NCBI GenBank assembly: GCA_039414355.1 | Contig: JBCDJN010000011.1 | Span: forward strand, 7,855 to 71,854 | Length of the DNA stretch: 64,000 nt | Source of the DNA: JBCCQL01 sp039414355 | GTDB taxonomy: Bacteria > Planctomycetota > Planctomycetia > Pirellulales > Lacipirellulaceae | Reading direction: 5' to 3' | Shown: positions 9,713-17,912 of the stretch, piece after piece | How the letters are laid out: the number at the start of each line of letters is the position of its first letter | How positions within the stretch are numbered: the stretch's first letter is position 1 | Made by a program: the position numbers and the translations under genes | Notes under the pieces: model-generated | The model's database searches: none | What the model was told of the DNA's origin: nothing | The model's input: only the letters and a program-made list of their open reading frames with translations

Positions 9713-9930
9713 TGTATCGGGCGGCACCGGCTCCGATCGCTGGCGATTGCGGCTCCTCGGGGTTCCGCACGCTGGTGCGGCGACTCGGCTTCAAGCCGGG
9801 CAGTTTGCCTAGCCGATACCGCTGATAACGCCGCGCTCCCGCCGGCGAGCTACCCTTGCCCTGGCCGCCCGCCCTACGCGGGCCGCCCGCTAGTAACCAC
9901 CACCCGCCCCAACGGCCACCGCACAGCGCC

Positions 9931-12900
9931 CTGTCCGCAATCCAGTCCAGCGTCGGTTTGATCACCGGCATCCCGATCCAGGACACGGTGGATCAGCTCA
10001 TTAGCATCTCGGCCCGGCCGAGAGACACGCTGGTCGCGCGTACGTCGAGCGTGCAAGCCGAGCAGTCGGCGGTGGATACGCTGGCGTCGCTGGTGCTTTC
10101 GCTGCAGTTCTCGGCGAACCGGTTCAACGCGTCCGGCACGTTTACGGGCCGGACCGCCAGCTCGTCGAGCGATCAGGTCTCGGTCTCGATCCCATCGGGA
10201 TCGACGCCGACGCCGGGCAGCTACCAATTCACCCCGCTTCAGGCGGCATCGGCGAACCAGTTCGTCTCTGGGAGCTTCGAAGATATCGCCGACGCGGTGG
10301 GCAGCGGGACGCTCAACTTCGGCTTCGGCGGCCAAGTCGACCGTGGGCGGAACCTTGCCGAGCTGAACAGCGGCGCCGGCGTCACCGCGGGCGAGATCAA
10401 GATCACCGACCGCTCCGGCGCCTCGTCCGTGGTAGACCTGCGGGCCGCGCGGACCGTGGACGACGTGCTGCTTGCGATCAACTCCAACACCACGCTGGGC
10501 GTCACCGCCACGGCGAACGGCGACTCGTTCGTTCTCACGGACAACACCGGCGGCAGCGGCACGCTATCGGTATCGGACGTCGGCCTCTCCGCCACGGCGA
10601 CCGACCTCGGCCTGGCGGGCCTCGCCGCAAGCGGCAGCGTGCTGACCGGCAGCGACGTCTTTAGCCTGCACAGCGGCTCCAAGCTGAGCGGCCTGAACGA
10701 CGGCGCCGGCGTTTCGCTGATCACCGGGCAAGACGATCTGTTGATCACCGCGCGCGACGGCTCAGAAGAGTTCGGCGTCGACCTGGGCGACGCGACAACA
10801 CTCGGCGACGTCGTCGACGCCATCAACAACGACGAAGACAACGACAACCTGGTCGCCGCCTCGATCTCGACCGACGGTCGGCGGCTGGTGATCGAGGACA
10901 AGACGGGCGCCTCGGACAACAACCTGAAGGTCACCAACGGCCTGCTCGGCACGGCCGCCGACGACCTGGGGCTGACGGCCGACGTCGCCAATGGAACGAT
11001 CACCGGCGCGCGAATCGCGGCGGGCTTGAAGGACACCCTCGTCAGCAGCCTGAACGGCGGCGCCGGGCTGACGCTGGGCAGTGTGGCGATCACCGACCGT
11101 GAGGGGAGCAGCGTCACGGTCGACCTCGCCGGGCTGGAGACGGTGAGCGACATCGTCAACAAAATCAACGCCGACGCCGAAGCCGGCAGCGTCTCGGTCC
11201 GCGCAAGCCTGAACGACAGCCGCAACGGCATCACGCTCACCGACTCCAGCGCGGCTCCGACACAGAATCTTAAGGTTGAAGAAGTCGGCGACGGGACCAC
11301 GGCGAGCGACCTCGGCATCCTCGCCGATACGTCGGCCGCCTCGATCAACGGCGGCTCGCTCGATCGGCAGACCGTCAGCGAATCGACGCGGCTCGACGCG
11401 ATCAACGGCGGCGCCGGCGTCACGCTTGGCGACTTCTCCGTGACCGATAGCGTTGGCGTCCGCCGAACGATTGACCTCGACAAGACCGGCAGCGAGGCCG
11501 AGACCGTTGGCGACGTGATCGACCTGATCAACGCGGCCGGCAACGGCGTGACGGCGTCGATCAACAGCACCGGCGACGGCATCCTGCTCACCGACACCGC
11601 GGGCGGCACAGGCACGCTCACCGTCGCCGAAGTCGGCGGCGGGTCCACCGCGGCAGACCTGCAGTTGGTGGGGGCGTCGTCCGCCACCAACAACAGCGGG
11701 CAGCAGGTCATTGACGGCGCCACGCGTTTCGCCGTCGACCTGTCAGACCTGACCGCGTCGCCCGAGTCGATCTCACTCTCCACGCTCAACGGCGGCGCCG
11801 GAGTCGACGCCGGCATCTTTGCGGTGTTCTCCGCGAGCAACGACACCGAGACTCCCGACTTTGTCGTCGACCTCGGCGAAGCCGGGGCCGAGGCGTTCAC
11901 CGTCGGCGACGTGATCAACAAGATCAACGAAGCCGCCACCGCGGCGGGCTCCTCGGTGTCGGCGGCCGTGAACTCGGCCGGAACCGGCATCGAGTTGACA
12001 GACGCCACCGGCGGAAGCGAAACCCTCACCGTCAGCGACCTCGGCACCGGGACCGCCGCGGCGGACCTTGGCTTCACCGCCACCGCCACAACCGAAGACA
12101 ACGGCGACCAAACCATCAACGCCAGCGGCCTGTTCGCGGCAACCGACGGCGACTCCGCCGCGCTCGAGACGCTGGCAACGCGCATCAACGACCTGGGGGC
12201 TGGCGTCACCGCGTCGGTCTTCTCGGACGCCTCGGGCTACCGGCTGGCGATCACGGCCGACACGCCGGGCGCCGAGAACCAGTTGCTGGTCGACGGCGGC
12301 GCCACGGGGCTGAGCTTCGTGGAGACGAGCCGCGCCACCGACGCGGTCGCCCTGTTCGGCTCGTCGGTCAACGGCGGCGCCATCGCCGTGACTTCGCAGT
12401 CCAACACGTTCAACGGCATCGTCGATGGGCTCAACCTGACCGTCGGTCAGGCCGACGGCGAGACGGCCGTGATCGATGTTGCGAAAGACGACAGCCCGTT
12501 CACCCGCGCCGCCCAAGACTTCGTCGACGCGTACAACTCCATCCGCACCAACCTGGACAGCGTGGCGTCGTTCGACGAGACGACCAACACCCCGGGTTTG
12601 CTCTTTGGGCGGCTTGAGTCGTTACGTGTCGACTCCGATCTCAGCCGACTCGTCTCCGGACGGCTGCGGCCGGGCGAGAAGTACGGTTCGCTCGAGTCGG
12701 TGGGCATCAGCCTGGGCGACGACGGCCAGTTGACGCTCGACTCCGCGAAGCTCTCCGAAGCCCTGGCCGACGACCCGACCGGTGTCGAAGAACTGTTTAC
12801 CGATAGCGAGAACGGCTTGGTCACGCAGCTCCAGAGCGCGGTCGACGTGCTCGCCACGGACGAGAACTCGCTGCTCTCGTCTCGGTCCGACGCGCTGAGC

Positions 12901-13083
12901 CGAACCGTTGAACTCAACCAGGCGCGGATCGCCGACATGACCGTGTCGCTTGAGCGCGAACGGGAATCGCTGCTGCTGGAGTTCTTCCGGCTCGAAGAGA
13001 CCGTCGCGCTGCTGCAATCCAACCTCGACTCGATTGGCGAGATCCAGCCGATCACCATCGCCAATTCATCGAGCAGCAGCTAG
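9931..13083 (+). CDS. fliD: Flagellar filament cap protein FliD, enlarged, possible CTG start
   Basis: About 1050 aa. The N-terminal FliD_N domain is clear (SAIQSSVGLITGIPIQDTVD, then QLISISARPRDTL), as is the C-terminal FliD_C domain (NTFNGIVDGLNLTV, FVDAYNSIRTNLDS, GISLGDDGQLTLD, then a coiled coil near 1000). Between about residues 120 and 790 are five tandem Flagellin_IN-like repeats of about 110-130 aa, each with LNxGAGV, ITDxxG, TVxDVxxxIN and LTDxTGGxxTLTV, plus a degenerate sixth; usual FliD is 400-700 aa. The frame is open from TTG 9856, but the 25 codons before 9931 are Pro/His/Arg-rich and unlike FliD. The family N-terminus begins at CTG 9931, which I take as the likely start; no AUG or GUG fits. 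Confidence 0.93.
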   Translation: MSAIQSSVGLITGIPIQDTVDQLISISARPRDTLVARTSSVQAEQSAVDTLASLVLSLQFSANRFNASGTFTGRTASSSSDQVSVSIPSGSTPTPGSYQFTPLQAASANQFVSGSFEDIADAVGSGTLNFGFGGQVDRGRNLAELNSGAGVTAGEIKITDRSGASSVVDLRAARTVDDVLLAINSNTTLGVTATANGDSFVLTDNTGGSGTLSVSDVGLSATATDLGLAGLAASGSVLTGSDVFSLHSGSKLSGLNDGAGVSLITGQDDLLITARDGSEEFGVDLGDATTLGDVVDAINNDEDNDNLVAASISTDGRRLVIEDKTGASDNNLKVTNGLLGTAADDLGLTADVANGTITGARIAAGLKDTLVSSLNGGAGLTLGSVAITDREGSSVTVDLAGLETVSDIVNKINADAEAGSVSVRASLNDSRNGITLTDSSAAPTQNLKVEEVGDGTTASDLGILADTSAASINGGSLDRQTVSESTRLDAINGGAGVTLGDFSVTDSVGVRRTIDLDKTGSEAETVGDVIDLINAAGNGVTASINSTGDGILLTDTAGGTGTLTVAEVGGGSTAADLQLVGASSATNNSGQQVIDGATRFAVDLSDLTASPESISLSTLNGGAGVDAGIFAVFSASNDTETPDFVVDLGEAGAEAFTVGDVINKINEAATAAGSSVSAAVNSAGTGIELTDATGGSETLTVSDLGTGTAAADLGFTATATTEDNGDQTINASGLFAATDGDSAALETLATRINDLGAGVTASVFSDASGYRLAITADTPGAENQLLVDGGATGLSFVETSRATDAVALFGSSVNGGAIAVTSQSNTFNGIVDGLNLTVGQADGETAVIDVAKDDSPFTRAAQDFVDAYNSIRTNLDSVASFDETTNTPGLLFGRLESLRVDSDLSRLVSGRLRPGEKYGSLESVGISLGDDGQLTLDSAKLSEALADDPTGVEELFTDSENGLVTQLQSAVDVLATDENSLLSSRSDALSRTVELNQARIADMTVSLERERESLLLEFFRLEETVALLQSNLDSIGEIQPITIANSSSSS

Positions 13084-13162
13084 CCGCGCCGCCCGGCGAT
13101 AAGCCACGCCAACTCGACCCCAGCCCTAACCAAGCCCAGCCGACCCCTGCAAGGAAGAACCG

Positions 13163-13645
13163 ATGGCCGCCAGAAGCGATTACCTGGAGCAACGGATCCG
13201 CACCGCGTCTCCGGCGCAGCTTCACCTGATGCTGATCGAGGGCGCCCTGCGGCTGGCCGGGCAGGCGGACAAGGCGTATGAGGCGAACGACGTGGACAGC
13301 GCCACCCAGCCGCTGCTGCGGGCGATGGACATCACCTCGGAACTGCTCGCCGGCGTGCGGCACTCCGAGGAGGATATCAACGTCAAGCTGGCGGCGATCT
13401 ACCACTTCTGCTTCACCCGGCTCACCATGGCTTACGTGAACACCGACCGGGAGAAGCTGGCCGAGGCGATCCGCGTGCTGGGCATCGAGCGGGACACGTG
13501 GCGGCTGGCGTGCGAGAAGATCGGCGCCGACAGCGAGGCCGGGTCGCCCGCCGCGAAGTCCGAGGCGGTGAAAGGCCCTCATCGACCCGCCCCCCTGGCA
13601 GGGGTTGAGATGCCGGCCGAAGGCGGCTTGTCGCTCGAGGCGTGA
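13163..13645 (+). CDS. fliS: Flagellar export chaperone FliS
   Basis: 160 aa cytosolic chaperone that caps the flagellin C-terminus until export. The FliS pattern is present: YLEQRIRTASPAQLHLMLIE, GALRLAGQAD, ELLAGVRHSEEDINVKLAAIY, FTRLTMAYVNTD and a helix ending in ERDTWRLACEKIG. The last 35 residues (Pro/Gly/Glu-rich) extend beyond the usual ~130-aa length. An AAGGAAG sequence about 8 nt before the ATG serves as ribosome binding site. It ends the flagellar run; the stop is followed within 5 bp by the inverted heptamer array before mqnD. Confidence 0.93.
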   Translation: MAARSDYLEQRIRTASPAQLHLMLIEGALRLAGQADKAYEANDVDSATQPLLRAMDITSELLAGVRHSEEDINVKLAAIYHFCFTRLTMAYVNTDREKLAEAIRVLGIERDTWRLACEKIGADSEAGSPAAKSEAVKGPHRPAPLAGVEMPAEGGLSLEA

Positions 13646-13649
13646 CAGA

Positions 13650-13794
13650 TAGAGGCTAGAGGTTGGAGGCGAGAGGTTAGGGATCTCGGGGCCGGCTGGG
13701 CGGGTGGAGGTCAGTTTGGGGTCAGGCTACTATCCTCTCTCGGACCGAAGGTCCAGAGTCTTCTAGCCTCGAACCTCCAGCCTCTAGCCTCTCC
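13650..13794. repeat. Inverted pair of heptamer arrays (AGAGGYT / AGCCTCT) before mqnD
   Basis: Left arm 13650-13680 has four 7-bp units, AGAGGCT, AGAGGTT, GGAGGCG, AGAGGTT. Right arm 13763-13794 has CTAGCCT, CGAACCT, CCAGCCT, CTAGCCT plus CTCC. The right arm is approximately the reverse complement of the left, with an 82-bp core that contains a GGACC/GGTCC hairpin at 13742-13754. The right arm ends 3 nt before the mqnD ATG at 13798, in place of a Shine-Dalgarno. The same heptamer family occurs inside uvrD. Confidence 0.85.
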
Positions 13795-13797
13795 AAA

Positions 13798-14649
13798 ATG
13801 CTTATCCGCGTAGGGCACAGCCCCGATCCCGACGACGCGTTCATGTTCTACGCGCTCGCCAAGGACCTGCTGGAAACCGGCGACTACCAGTTCACCCACG
13901 AGTTGGTGGACATCGAGACGCTCAACCAGCGGGCGTTTTCGGGCGAGCTGGAGCTGACCGCCGTCAGCATCCACGCCTACGCCTTCCTGCAAGACAAGTA
14001 CATGCTCTGCAACTGCGGGGCGAGCATGGGCGACAACTACGGGCCGATGGTCGTGGCCCGCGAGGAGCTCTCGGCGGACGAACTCAAGAGCAAGCGGATC
14101 GCCATCCCCGGTAAGCTCACCAGTGCCACGCTCAGCCTGCGGCTGTTCTTGGAGCAGGACTTCGACAGCGTGCTGGTGCCCTTCGACGAAATCATCCCCG
14201 CGGTGGCGGCGGGTGAATATAAGGGCGAGAAGGTCGACGCCGGCTTGCTGATCCACGAGGGCCAGCTCACCTACGGCGATCAGGGTCTGAAGCTCTGCGT
14301 GGAGCTCGGCGAGTGGTGGTACGAACTGACCGGCGGGCTGCCCCTGCCGCTGGGCGCCAACGCCATCCGGAAGGACCTGGGCGAGAAGGCGATTGGCGAA
14401 GTTGAGGACCTGCTCGGCCAGAGCATCAATTACGGCCTCGACCACCGCCAGCCGGCCGTCGATTACGCCCTGCAATACGGCCGTGATCTCGACAGCGCCA
14501 AGGCCGATAAATTCATCGGCATGTACGTGAACGACTGGACGCGGGACTTCGGCGAGAAGGGCCGCGAGGCGGTCCGCCTGTTCCTGCAGATGGGCCACGA
14601 CAAGGGCGTGCTGCCGGAGCTGGTGACGCCGGAGTTCGTTGCGAAGTGA
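13798..14649 (+). CDS. mqnD: 1,4-dihydroxy-6-naphthoate synthase (futalosine menaquinone pathway)
   Basis: 283 aa. MqnD converts cyclic de-hypoxanthine futalosine to 1,4-dihydroxy-6-naphthoate in the alternative menaquinone pathway. The family start LIRVGHSPDPDDAFMFYAL is diagnostic. Also seen are HELVDIETLNQRAF, AVSIHAYAF with the conserved His, IAIPGKLTSATLSLRL, GLLIHEGQLTYGDQGL and GLPLPLGANAIRKDL. Length and periplasmic-binding-protein-like fold match MqnD. ATG 13798 fixes the start at the conserved sequence. There is no Shine-Dalgarno; the heptamer array abuts the start. Other mqn genes are not in the window. Confidence 0.93.
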   Translation: MLIRVGHSPDPDDAFMFYALAKDLLETGDYQFTHELVDIETLNQRAFSGELELTAVSIHAYAFLQDKYMLCNCGASMGDNYGPMVVAREELSADELKSKRIAIPGKLTSATLSLRLFLEQDFDSVLVPFDEIIPAVAAGEYKGEKVDAGLLIHEGQLTYGDQGLKLCVELGEWWYELTGGLPLPLGANAIRKDLGEKAIGEVEDLLGQSINYGLDHRQPAVDYALQYGRDLDSAKADKFIGMYVNDWTRDFGEKGREAVRLFLQMGHDKGVLPELVTPEFVAK

Positions 14650-14676
14650 TGATCGCAGAGGCCGCGGAGGAGCGCC

Positions 14677-15162
14677 ATGCGAATCGGTGTGCTGGCGGAC
14701 TCTCACGACAACTTCGCCCTCGTTGAGTCCGCGATCCGACTGCTCGTTGAGCAGGGCGCCGAGGCGATCTTCCACTGCGGCGACTTGACTACCGCACGCG
14801 TCGTCGATCTTTGCGGTGCGCTGCCATTCTATTTCGTCTTCGGCAACCACGACGCCGATTCGGCGCCGGAGCTCCTCGCGGCAGCCGAGGCCGACGGCGT
14901 TCACTGCCTGCAATGGGGCGGCGCAGTTTCTCTCGACGGGACTCGTGTTGCCATATGCCACGGGCACATGACGAGCGACCTGCGACCGCTGCTCGATGCT
15001 GAGCCGGACTACCTTCTCACCGGCCACACGCACGAGCGTCGAGACTCCCGCCAAGGCAAGACGCGCCGCGTCTGCCCCGGCGCGCTCTATCGCACCGACA
15101 GCCCGTCGGTGGCTATTATTGACCTGTTGAACGACGACGTAACGTTCCACAGCGTATCGTAA
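14677..15162 (+). CDS. YfcE/MJ0936-type metallophosphoesterase
   Basis: 161 aa, small calcineurin-like phosphodiesterase. All metal-ligand motifs are intact: GVLADSHDN (DxH), FHCGDL (GD), FGNHD (GNHD), ICHGH and LTGHTHERRD (GHTH). It ends in SVAIIDL plus a short strand, as in the YfcE/MJ0936 family, which hydrolyses small phosphodiesters; the physiological substrate is unknown. A GGAG ribosome binding site lies 5-8 nt before the ATG. The gap to mqnD is 27 bp on the same strand, so the two may be cotranscribed. It is a useful contrast to the motif-dead phosphoesterase at 35577. Confidence 0.9.
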   Translation: MRIGVLADSHDNFALVESAIRLLVEQGAEAIFHCGDLTTARVVDLCGALPFYFVFGNHDADSAPELLAAAEADGVHCLQWGGAVSLDGTRVAICHGHMTSDLRPLLDAEPDYLLTGHTHERRDSRQGKTRRVCPGALYRTDSPSVAIIDLLNDDVTFHSVS

Positions 15163-15171
15163 CTGTCATTG

Positions 15172-15202
15172 GCTCCGTGCCCTCTGTGCCCTCCGTGGTT
15201 AA
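15172..15202 (+). repeat. 9-bp unit array (CTCYGTGCC) supplying a start codon
   Basis: Three consecutive 9-bp units, CTCCGTGCC, CTCTGTGCC, CTCCGTGGT. Each contains a GTG in the same reading frame (15177, 15186, 15195) as the following amidohydrolase. The array therefore provides all plausible start codons of that gene. There is no Shine-Dalgarno. Confidence 0.75.
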
Positions 15203-16388
15203 TCCAAACTGGCGCCAACGTGTTGATCAGATAGTCGACGAGCAGTTCGACCGGCTGGTCGCGCTGCGTCGCCACCTGCACGCGCACCCGGAGCCGAGCG
15301 GCGAGGAGCTGGAGACCAGCCTGCACCTCTACCAGTTGCTGGGCGATCGCGGGCTGACCGTGCGGATGGGGCCCGAGGGGCGGGGCGTGCTGGTCGACAG
15401 CGGGCACCAGTCGGCGGCCAAGCGGGTGGGGCTGCGGGGCGACATCGACGCCCTGCACATCGCCGACGGCAAACAGGCCGCCTACTGCAGCACCCGGCCG
15501 GGCGTGATGCACGCCTGCGGGCACGACGCCCACACCACGTGCGTTGTGGGCGCGGCAGTCGCCCTCGACACGTTGGCTCGCGAGGGCGCGCTGCCCAATC
15601 CCGTCACGTGGCGGGCGATCCTGCAGCCCTCGGAAGAAACCGCCACCGGCGCCGCGGCGATGGTTGAGGCGGGCGCCGTCGAGTGCGTCGACTCGCTGTT
15701 CGCTCTGCACGTCGACCCGCGGATCACCACCGGCGCCGTTGGCGTGCGGCCCGGTGTGCTCACGGCGTTTGCCGAGATGATGCGGATCGAAGTCCACGGC
15801 CGCGGCGGCCACGCCGCTCGCCCGCACGAGTCCCGAGACCCCATCGCGGCCGCCGCCCAACTGCTGACGACCATCTACCAGTTCATCCCGCGGGCGACCG
15901 ACAGCCAGGAAGCGGTAGTCGTCTCCTTCGGCCAGGTAACCGGCGGCGACACGGCCAACGTGATCCCCGAAGTCGTGACCCTCCGCGGCACGCTCCGCAC
16001 GCTCGACGCCGCCGTCCGCCAGCGGACCATCGACCACCTGCACCACCTCGCCCACGGCGTGTCGGCGATCACCGGCACGCGGATCGAGATCGACCTGGAG
16101 GTCAGCCTGCCGTCGGTGGACAACGACCCGGCGCTCACCAAGCTCATCGCGGCAGAAGCGCACGACCTGCTCGGTCCGACCGGCGTGCTTCCCATCGCTC
16201 GCGCGAGCATGGGGAGCGAGGACTTCGCGTTCTACGGCCCGCACACGCCGCTCACCATGTTCCGCCTCGGCTGCGCGGCCGACCCGCCCGGCCCAGGCCT
16301 GCACACGCCGGCGTTCGACATCGACGAGCGTTGCCTCGCCGTCGGCGCCAAGCTGCTGGCCCGGGCGGTTGTGGCGGCGTCAGAGTAG
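15177..16388 (+). CDS. M20-family amidohydrolase (amino-acylase / hippurate hydrolase type)
   Basis: Up to 403 aa, cytosolic zinc amidohydrolase of the IAA-Leu-hydrolase/AbgB/N-acyl-amino-acid group. Motifs seen: LHAHPEPSGEE, GLRGDIDAL, HACGHDAHTT with the metal ligands, PSEETATGAAAM with the catalytic Glu pair, HVDPRITTGAVG, a dimerisation domain around FVVVSFGQV-like sequence, and ASMGSEDFAFY near the C-terminus. The exact substrate cannot be read. The start is GTG 15177, 15186 or 15195, all inside the 9-bp repeat array; the conserved domain starts about 20 codons later. It overlaps the convergent membrane gene by 9 bp. Confidence 0.9.
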   Translation: MPSVPSVVNPNWRQRVDQIVDEQFDRLVALRRHLHAHPEPSGEELETSLHLYQLLGDRGLTVRMGPEGRGVLVDSGHQSAAKRVGLRGDIDALHIADGKQAAYCSTRPGVMHACGHDAHTTCVVGAAVALDTLAREGALPNPVTWRAILQPSEETATGAAAMVEAGAVECVDSLFALHVDPRITTGAVGVRPGVLTAFAEMMRIEVHGRGGHAARPHESRDPIAAAAQLLTTIYQFIPRATDSQEAVVVSFGQVTGGDTANVIPEVVTLRGTLRTLDAAVRQRTIDHLHHLAHGVSAITGTRIEIDLEVSLPSVDNDPALTKLIAAEAHDLLGPTGVLPIARASMGSEDFAFYGPHTPLTMFRLGCAADPPGPGLHTPAFDIDERCLAVGAKLLARAVVAASE

Positions 16389-17912
16389 CTCGAAGCCGGC
16401 GGCTTCCATCCAGCGATAGACCCAGGGCGAGGTCCACGGGTTCCACGTTGGGTACGCCGCGGAGAAGGCTGAAGCCGCCAGCAGCAGGCCGGCCAGCACG
16501 CGCCCGGCCATTGATCGCTGGCACCAACGCGCCGCCGGCGCCATCGTCGCCAGCCAGAGCGGGGCGAACCAGAACATCCACCGGAACCCGTTGGTCATGC
16601 CGCCGTAGTTGCGATCGCCCTGCGGACGGAAGCCGATGTAGAAGGTCAGACAGATCACCGAGAGCGCGAGCACCAGCAACGCGAGCTCGCGCTCGTCACG
16701 CCCGCCGCGTGCGACCGACACTGTTAGGCCGGCGGCGGTGAGCAGCCAGAGGGGCGTCATCGAGAAGACGCCGTGGTGGCCGGCCAGCACGTGCAGCGCG
16801 TAAGTGAGCTTCGACGCTTCGCCGCGGTCGATGCCGCTGGGCTGGCTCCAGTAGCTCTGCCGCTCGCGGCCGTTCACTTCAAAGGTGAACTCGTACCAGT
16901 TGTCGCCCTCGCTCCGGTGGGCGTAGGGCGGGCTGAGCGTGTTGTGGGCCGCGTAGTTGGTGGCGAAGAACGCCACCACCACCACGGCCGCCGCCGGCGT
17001 GAACCAAGCGAGGGTCAGCCGCGGGTTGCGGGCGAAGAGCAGCCCGCCGAGGAAGACCAGCAGCGCAAGCGCCGGCAGCTCGTTGGCGGCGGTGAACGCG
17101 GCGGCAAAGCCGGCCAGCGCGTACCAGCGGGGCTTCGCCTCGCCGTCCAGCGCGATCTGCGCCCAGGCGTAGAGCACCACCGACGCGCTTACTGCCGCCA
17201 CCACGTGGTTGTTGAGCGCGACGGCGAACGGCAGCAGCATCGTCCCGAACGCCCCCGAGGCGACGATAAACAGCCACGCCCAGTTGGTGTCCGTCGGTCC
17301 GGGCAGGCGCCGGAGCAGGCGGTCGGCCACGGCCGCGACCAGCAGCAGCATGACGGCCATCGGCAGCACGTTGGTGGTCATCAGGATGACCCGGCCGAGC
17401 GTGTAGGGGTGCGTGCCCAGCGTCCAGCCTGTGAGCTGGTGCAGCAGCCAGTACTCGCCGGCGATGATCGTGATCAGCAGCGGCGGTTTGCTGGAGTAGA
17501 GCCGCAGGTCGCCGCCCGCGTCCCGGTGCTGAACGATGTCGATCGAGTCCCAAGTCGGCTCGCCGTAGACGTCGTCAATAGCGTACGTGCCGTGCTCCAC
17601 GAGGGCGCGGATCGCCATCCAGCGGCTGCGGTCGTTGCTGGAGAGGAACGGCCGGCCGAGCTTCAGCTTCTCCTCGAGTTCGGCGCGGCGTGATTCGATC
17701 CGCTCGGCGATCGCCTCTTCCGATGAGCCGCCGGCGGTCAGCTCTTCGCGCAGCTCGGCGAGACGCTTATCGATGCGGTGCAGTTCGAGCCGGCCGAGGT
17801 CAACGGCGTCGACCGCCATCAGCCGGCCGCTCATCTGACCAACGGCCACCAAGATCAACAGACACGCCACACCCCACGGGCGTGGCGGTTGGCTGGCTTC
17901 CTGCGCGGTCAT
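16380..17912 (-). CDS. Polytopic membrane protein, possible GT-C type sugar transferase
   Basis: 510 aa. An N-terminal membrane anchor (WGVACLLILVAVGQMSG) precedes a charged helical stretch of about 70 residues. After it come at least eight hydrophobic segments, for example VLPMAVMLLLVAAVADRLL, TLAWFTPAAAVVVVAFFATN and LALLVLALSVICLTFYIGF. The segment DSIDIVQHRDAGGDLRLYSSKPPLL recalls the Asp-containing first lumenal loop of GT39/GT-C transferases. It overlaps the upstream glycosyltransferase gene by 4 bp (ATGA), so the two are translationally coupled. A role in lipid-linked sugar transfer is inferred from this context; otherwise it is a conserved planctomycete hypothetical. Confidence 0.75.
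   Translation of the reverse strand: MTAQEASQPPRPWGVACLLILVAVGQMSGRLMAVDAVDLGRLELHRIDKRLAELREELTAGGSSEEAIAERIESRRAELEEKLKLGRPFLSSNDRSRWMAIRALVEHGTYAIDDVYGEPTWDSIDIVQHRDAGGDLRLYSSKPPLLITIIAGEYWLLHQLTGWTLGTHPYTLGRVILMTTNVLPMAVMLLLVAAVADRLLRRLPGPTDTNWAWLFIVASGAFGTMLLPFAVALNNHVVAAVSASVVLYAWAQIALDGEAKPRWYALAGFAAAFTAANELPALALLVFLGGLLFARNPRLTLAWFTPAAAVVVVAFFATNYAAHNTLSPPYAHRSEGDNWYEFTFEVNGRERQSYWSQPSGIDRGEASKLTYALHVLAGHHGVFSMTPLWLLTAAGLTVSVARGGRDERELALLVLALSVICLTFYIGFRPQGDRNYGGMTNGFRWMFWFAPLWLATMAPAARWCQRSMAGRVLAGLLLAASAFSAAYPTWNPWTSPWVYRWMEAAGFELL

Noticed and set aside
9805..9830. GCCGATAC upstream of fliD as a sigma28 promoter
   Set aside because: The spacing to a -35-like TCAA is 17 instead of 15 and the match is partial.
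8154..9986. 610-codon antisense frame opposite fliC
   Set aside because: Low-complexity Arg/Gly/Val product, a shadow of the repeats in flagellin.
10239..12209. Long antisense frame opposite fliD
   Set aside because: Ser/Pro/Arg-rich product is the mirror of the FliD codons; there is no start context and no family.
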